This document shows positions 8,053 through 11,826 of a stretch of DNA of 11,826 bases, in pieces. The first letter of the stretch is position 1. Every line of letters starts with the position of its first letter. The position numbers and the translations under genes were made by a program. Location: NCBI GenBank assembly GCA_021617435.1, contig JAJWCP010000042.1:1-11826 (forward strand). Direction: 5' to 3'. The stretch comes from Pseudomonadota bacterium. Lineage in GTDB: Bacteria > Pseudomonadota > Alphaproteobacteria > RF32 > CAG-239. Below the pieces are notes generated by a model that saw only the letters and a list, made by a program, of their open reading frames with translations, was not told the DNA's origin and searched no databases.

Positions 8053-8709
8053 TCAGTTGGTTTCAATCCACGGATTTACGTTTTGCACAATTTGCATAAT
8101 AGCTGCTTGCTCGTTAATTTCAGCGTCATGGTGATTGATGGTGATTTCAGCCTTAATATCAGCTCCGGTTTGCGCTAAAGAAAGGGCTTTTAAGCTTGCC
8201 GCAGCCGCAACTGCCTCTTGAGCAGTGTTTGCGGTAAATGTAGTTGTGTTGCCGTTACCGGACAGACCGAGATAAATCTTTTGGGCAATATAATCGGTTT
8301 TAATATTTAGCCCTAAATAACCCATATTTTCAATTTCGCGGTATATGGCGCGTGTGTTTTCATGACAAAGGCGCAAAGCCAAGCGCATGCCGATGGTTAA
8401 AGCAATGTAGGGCTTGTATTCTTCCATGGCGGCAGCATTGTCTTCAACCTTGAAAACGGCGCATTCAAGCATATTAGGCAGGTGGTATGCCTCAATAAAT
8501 AAAGCTACCGCCAGCAAGTTTATGGAGCAGTTTTCAGCTTGATTGCGGATAATTATGATATGAGAGTCGGGATAAGCGGCAATGATAGCGCGGGCAAGCT
8601 GTTGATAGGCTGTAAAACCACAGCCCGAAAATTCACTCACTTTATAAAGCGGATAAGGTTGATTTTTGAACAAATTATTGTTGTTACTGTCAAAAGCAAT
8701 TTCTATCAT
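8053..8709 (-). CDS. Hypothetical protein, 218 residues, not recognised
   Basis: I do not recognise this protein. The start is well supported: AAGGAT lies 7-8 nt before the ATG at 8709. The product appears soluble, with no signal peptide or membrane span. It begins MIEIAFDSNNNNLF. Residues ~35-60 alternate as helix/strand with a hydrophobic HIIIIRN strand, followed by a helical core containing three Cys. The last third is Ala-rich with Asn/Thr runs (GNGNTTTFTANTAQEA), then KAEITINHHDAEINE and a final VNPWIETN. The mixed alpha/beta pattern suggests a folded enzyme-like or binding domain. It converges with the ELM1-like gene with a single base between stop codons and no terminator there. A TATAAT-like box and paired 12-mers lie upstream. 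Confidence 0.8.
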   Translation of the reverse strand: MIEIAFDSNNNNLFKNQPYPLYKVSEFSGCGFTAYQQLARAIIAAYPDSHIIIIRNQAENCSINLLAVALFIEAYHLPNMLECAVFKVEDNAAAMEEYKPYIALTIGMRLALRLCHENTRAIYREIENMGYLGLNIKTDYIAQKIYLGLSGNGNTTTFTANTAQEAVAAAASLKALSLAQTGADIKAEITINHHDAEINEQAAIMQIVQNVNPWIETN

Positions 8710-8753
8710 GATATTTATCCTTTTATTTATATTTACTCTGAATGTTTTAACAT

Positions 8754-8803
8754 ATTATAAATAACATATTTCGGATAAATCTAAAGTTTATGATAAATCT
8801 AAA
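8754..8803 (-). promoter_or_regulatory. Candidate promoter and paired 12-bp repeats upstream of the hypothetical gene
   Basis: Minus-strand TATAAT (8759-8754) lies about 45 bp before the ATG at 8709, with no good -35 hexamer at 16-18 bp. Where the -35 should be, the 12-mer GATAAATCTAAA occurs twice on the plus strand (8774-8785 and 8792-8803), offset by 18 bp. A weak -35 with direct repeats over it would suit an activator or repressor site, but this is inference. Confidence 0.35.
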
Positions 8804-8822
8804 AGCGCGGTTTTTATGCGAC

Positions 8823-8859
8823 TACAAAAAAAGCTGCTATTAAAGCAGCTTTTTTTGTA
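8823..8859. terminator. Hairpin terminator, second copy of the tRNA-Asp terminator
   Basis: A perfect 16-bp stem (8823-8838 with 8844-8859) has a 5-nt loop. Its AAAAAAAGCTGCT arm gives a 7-T tract on either strand, so it can end transcription in both directions. It nearly duplicates the hairpin at 9189-9231 and sits beside the truncated tRNA fragment at 8862-8882. Confidence 0.75.
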
Positions 8860-8882
8860 ACTGGCGGGAGCGACGGGGCTCG
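8841..8882. repeat. 42-bp direct repeat, copy 1 (truncated tRNA-Asp 3' end plus terminator arm)
   Basis: This 42-bp block is identical to 9209-9250, 368 bp away. Bases 8862-8882 are the last 21 nt of tRNA-Asp, from the T-loop to CCA, read on the minus strand; beyond 8882 the match to the tRNA stops abruptly. The rest of the block is the terminator arm. There is no tRNA body here, so this is a fragment and not a gene. The arrangement resembles the distal attachment site of an element inserted in a tRNA 3' end. Confidence 0.85.
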
Positions 8883-8889
8883 TTCTAGC

Positions 8890-9032
8890 TTAGTAAGTTC
8901 AAGCTTTTACGCCGGCATATAATGGGCTCTTGCTTGCAAGTTTTTTCTTTATGTAGCGGTTTTGTACACCGCAGAAAAAACTTGCGGCGCATTAGCCGCA
9001 TTCTCTGCCGGCTTATATCAAGCTTTCACTAA
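8890..9032. repeat. Long imperfect foldback (about 140 bp) with strong central hairpin
   Basis: The two halves are imperfect reverse complements. Paired blocks, from outside inward, are TTAGT (8890-8894) with ACTAA (9028-9032), GCCGGCA (8911-8917) with TGCCGGC (9006-9012), a perfect 13-bp GCAAGTTTTTTCT (8936-8948) with 8973-8985, and GCGGT (8956-8960) with ACCGC (8968-8972). The left side of the core carries a 7-nt bulge. A smaller hairpin, TGCGGC with GCCGCA (8983-8988/8995-9000), lies in the right arm. It contains no convincing ORF. It could be a MITE-like or REP-like repeat, or encode a structured RNA. Confidence 0.6.
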
Positions 9033-9116
9033 CTGCGCGTCGGTCACTTGTTTTGTAAGCTCACTGCGGTCGCTGTCGCTTTCCTAGCTCGCGAACAAAA
9101 CTACGCCTCTTGCGGT

Positions 9117-9144
9117 AAAAACAGCCGTTACTTCGGCTGTTTTT
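9117..9144. terminator. Symmetric terminator-like hairpin in the tRNA-flanking spacer
   Basis: An 11-bp perfect stem, AAAAACAGCCG (9117-9127) with CGGCTGTTTTT (9134-9144), encloses a 6-nt loop. The A- and T-tracts allow termination in either direction. No gene of which this would be the natural end is visible. An adjacent stem, GAGCCCGC (9151-9158) with GCGGGTTC (9165-9172), has one G-T pair and resembles a tRNA T-arm. Confidence 0.6.
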
Positions 9145-9188
9145 ATCCTCGAGCCCGCAACTTCGCGGGTTCAAGCGCGACTTCCTTA

Positions 9189-9231
9189 CAGTTACAAAAA
9201 AAGCTGCATAAAGCAGCTTTTTTTGTAACTG
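9189..9231 (-). terminator. Terminator of tRNA-Asp
   Basis: A perfect 19-bp stem (9189-9207 with 9213-9231) encloses a 5-nt loop. On the minus strand it begins in the encoded CCA of the tRNA and carries the 7-T tract. Its overlap with the tRNA's last bases is notable. Confidence 0.8.
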
Positions 9232-9250
9232 GCGGGAGCGACGGGGCTCG
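9209..9250. repeat. 42-bp direct repeat, copy 2 (inside intact tRNA-Asp and its terminator)
   Basis: This block is identical over 42 bp to 8841-8882. It covers the terminator arm (9209-9229) and the 3' 21 nt of tRNA-Asp (9230-9250). This is the copy attached to the complete tRNA gene, so it would be the proximal site if the pair marks an integration event. Confidence 0.85.
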
Positions 9251-9306
9251 AACCCGCGCCCCCATGCGTGACAGGCATGTATTCTAACCAACTGACCTAC
9301 GCCCCC
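9230..9306 (-). tRNA. tRNA-Asp (anticodon GTC)
   Basis: The 77-nt gene is read leftward. The acceptor stem GGGGGCG pairs with CGCTCCC (one G-T pair), with discriminator G and encoded CCA at 9232-9230. The D-arm contains GTCAGTTGGTTAGAAT, the anticodon loop reads CTGTCAC with anticodon GTC, and the T-arm has GGTTCGAGCCCC. All are canonical for Asp. It has its own promoter (9353-9325) and terminator, and its 3' end is duplicated 368 bp away. Confidence 0.98.
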
Positions 9307-9324
9307 ATCAATTTACTGAACAAC

Positions 9325-9353
9325 CTTATAACCAACAAAATTACTAAATGCAA
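9325..9353 (-). promoter_or_regulatory. Promoter of tRNA-Asp
   Basis: On the minus strand, TTGCAT (9353-9348), a 17-bp spacer and TATAAG (9330-9325) precede the tRNA 5' end by 18 bp. Transcription would start about 10 nt before the mature tRNA. Spacing and position fit a strong housekeeping promoter. Confidence 0.65.
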
Positions 9354-9369
9354 GAGTTTTTTTTGAGTT

Positions 9370-9399
9370 TTGATAACTTTTTTCGTATAAATTTATAAC
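9370..9399 (+). promoter_or_regulatory. Candidate promoter for the M23 peptidase gene
   Basis: TTGATA (9370-9375) and TATAAC (9394-9399) are 18 bp apart, about 110 bp before the ATG at 9511. The 204-bp gap 9307-9510 is AT-rich and otherwise holds only the divergent tRNA promoter. Other AT-rich boxes nearer the gene (for example TATTATAAAT at 9481-9490) are alternatives. Confidence 0.4.
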
Positions 9400-9510
9400 G
9401 TCTTGTAAATGCGGCATATTTATCTTTATTTTGGTATAACTTCAATATTTTCTTGAAAATTTTTTAACTCTGAGGCATTGTATTATAAATTTAAGTTAAG
9501 GATTGCTATA

Positions 9511-11061
9511 ATGGATTTTTACAAAGCTAAATCTAAAGCCAAAAAAATCAGGCAACAGCGCAGTTTATTGCTAGGTTATGCCATTGTTGTTACAGCCGGA
9601 TTTTTTGTTTCGCTTTATGCAAATGTTGAAGCATCAACACCGAAAAATATTGATTTATCCGAGCTTGCCGCCGATGGTTTTGACGGTTATGATGCCGATA
9701 TTGCCGCGTCAGCTGATTTAAAAGTTGATGACGGAAATTTTGCAATTGCGCAAGATGCTGATTTTGATGCAGATACTGATGGGGCGGAAACTATTGCCGA
9801 TGCCGCAATAAACGAATCTGCCGAACAAAGCGGATCTGTTGCTCAAGCTGAATCCGAGGTAATCAATGAAAATCCGCTGCAGGTTAATGAAGAGATTGTG
9901 ACCGTGGCAAAAGGCGATAGCTTTATCGGTATTTTAACCAAAATGGGACTTGACTATTCAAAAGCTACCGATATTTATACTACGCTTAAAAAAGTTTATG
10001 ACGCGCGTCATATTAAAGTCGGGCAAGATTTGCAAATTACTTCAACATTTGATACTCAAACAGCTCAGTTGGCTTCAATTGATAAAATTGTGATAGAACC
10101 GATTAGCGGAACCCGCTATATTGTTGAAAGAAATGACGAAGGAAAATATTCGGCTCATACCGAACAAGACAGTTTGACCGATGAAGTTAAAGCTGTAAAC
10201 GGGGTTGTAAACGGTAGTTTGGCAGGCGCAATGCGTAGCGCCGGCGTTCCTTCAAATGTTGTGGGTAATTTTATCAATATTTTTTCATTCAGTGTTGACT
10301 TCAGACGTGATATGCGTGCCGGTGATGAGTTTGAAGTGCGTTACGAGCGCCGGCTTGCTCCGGACGGAACCGTGGTTAAAACCGGTGAAATTATTTATGC
10401 GGCACTGAAATTGCGTAATGATAAAATTGAACTTTACCGCTTTAAGGATAAAAACGGTAATGTTGATTATTATAATGAAAAAGGAATTGCTCTTAAAAAA
10501 TCGCTTGACCGTAAGCCGATGGAATATAAACGGGCACGCGTTTCTTCACCTTTCGGACGCCGTTTTCATCCGATTTTGAAGGTGTATAAACGTCATGACG
10601 GAGTTGATTATGCTGCTCCGACCGGAAGCAAGGTGTATGCCAGTGCCGACGGCGTGATTACGGCCTCTAAGTGGTATGGTGGCTATGGCAATTATATCAC
10701 CATACGTCATAATTCCGAATATTCAACCGGCTACGGGCATTTGAAGTCGTTTGCCAAAGGTATTCGTCCCGGAGTCAGAGTTAAACAAGGGCAGGTGATT
10801 GCCTATGTCGGCAACACCGGACGTTCTACCGGTCCGCATCTGCATTTTGAGGTAATTAAAAACGGGGTTAAAGTTAATCCGTTGAAAGTTAAGGCCGCTA
10901 CCGGCGAAAACTTAAGCGGCGCCAAACTTGCGGCATTTAAAAAAGTTGTGGCGGAAATTAAAGCTTCATCACTTCAATCTAAAGAAATCGCCACCCGTTC
11001 ACAATCTGATGAAATAGGTAATCTGATTGATGAATCAGATACCAAACCTGAAAACATTTAA
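9511..11061 (+). CDS. M23-family murein DD-endopeptidase, membrane anchored (MepM-like)
   Basis: The likely role is periplasmic cleavage of peptidoglycan cross-links for wall growth or daughter-cell separation. The 516-residue protein has a basic cytoplasmic N-terminus and one membrane segment (~19-37). A long Asp/Ala-rich acidic linker (~48-125) follows, then a LysM/OapA-like segment (VTVAKGDSFIGILTKMG, from ~130), a middle domain, and the M23 domain from ~345 (SPFGRRFHPI). Zinc ligands H362 and D366 (HDGVD) and H445 (HLHFE) are present, as are catalytic H410 (GYGH) and H443. The enzyme therefore appears active and is not a degenerate NlpD/EnvC-type activator. I chose the ATG at 9511 because AAGGA lies 8 nt upstream; an in-frame TTG at 9478 would add 11 residues. 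Rubrerythrin follows after 31 bp. Confidence 0.93.
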   Translation: MDFYKAKSKAKKIRQQRSLLLGYAIVVTAGFFVSLYANVEASTPKNIDLSELAADGFDGYDADIAASADLKVDDGNFAIAQDADFDADTDGAETIADAAINESAEQSGSVAQAESEVINENPLQVNEEIVTVAKGDSFIGILTKMGLDYSKATDIYTTLKKVYDARHIKVGQDLQITSTFDTQTAQLASIDKIVIEPISGTRYIVERNDEGKYSAHTEQDSLTDEVKAVNGVVNGSLAGAMRSAGVPSNVVGNFINIFSFSVDFRRDMRAGDEFEVRYERRLAPDGTVVKTGEIIYAALKLRNDKIELYRFKDKNGNVDYYNEKGIALKKSLDRKPMEYKRARVSSPFGRRFHPILKVYKRHDGVDYAAPTGSKVYASADGVITASKWYGGYGNYITIRHNSEYSTGYGHLKSFAKGIRPGVRVKQGQVIAYVGNTGRSTGPHLHFEVIKNGVKVNPLKVKAATGENLSGAKLAAFKKVVAEIKASSLQSKEIATRSQSDEIGNLIDESDTKPENI

Positions 11062-11092
11062 ACTTAACTAACTTTAATCTGGGAGAAAAACC

Positions 11093-11632
11093 ATGAAACT
11101 AAAAGGTTCAAAAACCGAACAAAATTTGAAAGACGCTTTTGCCGGTGAATCTCAAGCCCGCAATAAATATACTTATTATGCCTCTAAGGCTAAAAAAGAA
11201 GGCTACAATATTATTGCCGAAAAATTTGAGCAGACTGCCAATAATGAAAAAGAGCACGCTAAACTTTGGTTTAAGCTTTTACATGATGGCGAAATTCCTT
11301 CAACTATTGAAAATCTTAAAGATGCAGCAGCCGGTGAAAATTATGAGTGGACCGATATGTATGCTCGTATGGCCAAAGAGGCTGAAGAAGAAGGATTTAC
11401 CCAAATTGCTTATTTGTTTGAACAGGTCGGCAAAATTGAAAAAGGGCATGAAGAAAGATATCAGGCTTTGTTAGATTCTTTGTGCGAAGGCAAAATTTTT
11501 GAGCGTCCGACCAAAGTTATTTGGGAGTGCGCAAACTGCGGTCACCGTGTTGAAAGCCCGAAAGCTCCGGAAAAATGTCCGGTATGTAATCATCCGCAAG
11601 CATACTTCTTTGAATTACAAGAAAAATTTTAG
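11093..11632 (+). CDS. Rubrerythrin (diiron peroxidase)
   Basis: Rubrerythrin reduces hydrogen peroxide in the cytoplasm using electrons delivered through its rubredoxin-like centre, and is typical of anaerobes and microaerophiles. At 179 residues it is of normal length. The four-helix diiron domain keeps E19, E52 and H55 (ANNEKEH), E82 and E85 (AGENYE), and E116 and H119 (EKGH). The C-terminal rubredoxin-type knuckles are C146-x2-C149 (CANCGH) and C162-x2-C165 (CPVC). GGGAG sits 7 nt before the ATG. The 31-bp gap from the M23 gene has no terminator, so co-transcription is likely, although the functional link is unclear. No promoter of its own is evident. Confidence 0.97.
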   Translation: MKLKGSKTEQNLKDAFAGESQARNKYTYYASKAKKEGYNIIAEKFEQTANNEKEHAKLWFKLLHDGEIPSTIENLKDAAAGENYEWTDMYARMAKEAEEEGFTQIAYLFEQVGKIEKGHEERYQALLDSLCEGKIFERPTKVIWECANCGHRVESPKAPEKCPVCNHPQAYFFELQEKF

Positions 11633-11645
11633 TCTTGAATTGCTT

Positions 11646-11681
11646 AAAAATGCTCTGGTATAAAATATCAGAGCATTTTTT
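11646..11681. terminator. Bidirectional terminator after rubrerythrin
   Basis: The 15-bp stem (11646-11660 with 11666-11680, one G-T pair) has a 5-nt loop and AAAAATGCTCTG / CAGAGCATTTTT arms. T-tracts exist on both strands. It lies between the stop codons of rubrerythrin and the convergent partial gene, and probably serves both. Confidence 0.85.
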
Positions 11682-11685
11682 GTGT

Positions 11686-11826
11686 TTAATCTTTAATTTT
11701 ATACTGAATATTAAATGAACAGCCTTTTTTATCGGCGCAAAGTTGGCAAATAGTATATATATCGTTTTTGTTCAGATTTTTAAGACATTGAGAATTATTG
11801 TAGCAACGCTTATTTCCCCAAATATA
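11686..11826 (-). CDS. Cys-rich protein, C-terminal 46 residues only (gene runs off the window)
   Basis: The minus-strand frame is open from the right edge to a TAA at 11688-11686. It encodes 46 residues that begin YIWGNKRCYNN and end FNIQYKIKD. Five Cys lie in the spacing C-x5-C, then later C-x2-C-x5-C (ICQLCADKKGC), which suggests a small zinc- or iron-sulfur-binding element. It is convergent with rubrerythrin and shares its terminator, which supports a real gene end. I do not recognise the family, and the N-terminus is missing. Confidence 0.55.
   Translation of the reverse strand, partial: YIWGNKRCYNNSQCLKNLNKNDIYTICQLCADKKGCSFNIQYKIKD

Noticed and set aside
8862..8882. Second tRNA gene next to the first 42-bp repeat
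   Set aside because: Only the 3' 21 nt are present. No anticodon arm, D-arm or acceptor 5' strand follows beyond 8882.
8823..9231. CRISPR-like array from the repeated blocks
   Set aside because: There are only two copies, 368 bp apart, and each contains a tRNA end and a terminator. There is no regular spacer pattern and no cas gene.
9048..9287. Plus-strand 79-residue frame ending in SDGARTRAPMRDRHVF
   Set aside because: It runs antisense through tRNA-Asp and the hairpin region. This ending is the familiar artefact of translating a tRNA gene, and there is no ribosome site.
9061..9291. Minus-strand 76-residue frame starting inside tRNA-Asp
   Set aside because: Its first codons are the tRNA body (WGRGFEPRRSR is translated T-arm sequence), and the rest crosses two terminator hairpins. 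It is not a protein gene.

Overview
The window is chromosomal DNA of moderate-to-low GC content. It reads as an ordinary core-genome segment of a Gram-negative proteobacterium, and no phage, secretion, defence or CRISPR system is visible. The evidence for Gram-negative is an outer-membrane FadL-type barrel with signal peptide and C-terminal Phe, an Aas-type inner-membrane lipid enzyme and a MepM-like murein endopeptidase. A diverged ELM1-family protein points towards Alphaproteobacteria, and rubrerythrin towards an anaerobic or microaerophilic, perhaps host-associated, life. The taxonomic placement is inference from protein families only.

Layout, left to right. Positions 39-2789 (+) encode complete DNA polymerase I with all three activities. 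It is separated by a perfect bidirectional hairpin from the convergent aas gene (5048-2859, -), a fused acyltransferase / acyl-ACP synthetase. A 339-bp AT-rich divergent intergenic region with candidate promoters, a dyad and a tandem decamer separates aas from a FadL/OmpP1 fatty-acid porin (5388-6632, +). After a terminator comes an ELM1-like protein (6744-8051, +), which meets tail to tail, with one base between them, an unrecognised 218-residue protein (8709-8053, -).

Positions 8710-9510 hold no believable protein gene. They contain tRNA-Asp(GTC) (9306-9230, -) with a good promoter. On its 3' side lies a 42-bp exact repeat of the tRNA 3' end plus terminator, 368 bp away, enclosing 326 bp of hairpin-rich DNA. 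This is the most unusual structure in the window and looks like a tRNA-3'-end attachment-site scar or a small structured repeat.

An M23 peptidase (9511-11061, +) follows, then rubrerythrin 31 bp downstream, probably in the same transcript. A bidirectional terminator separates these from the C-terminal 46 residues of a Cys-rich protein entering from the right edge on the minus strand.

Functionally, FadL and Aas form a plausible pair: uptake of exogenous fatty acids, and their activation and insertion into phospholipid. The other genes are individual housekeeping or envelope functions with no evident shared pathway.
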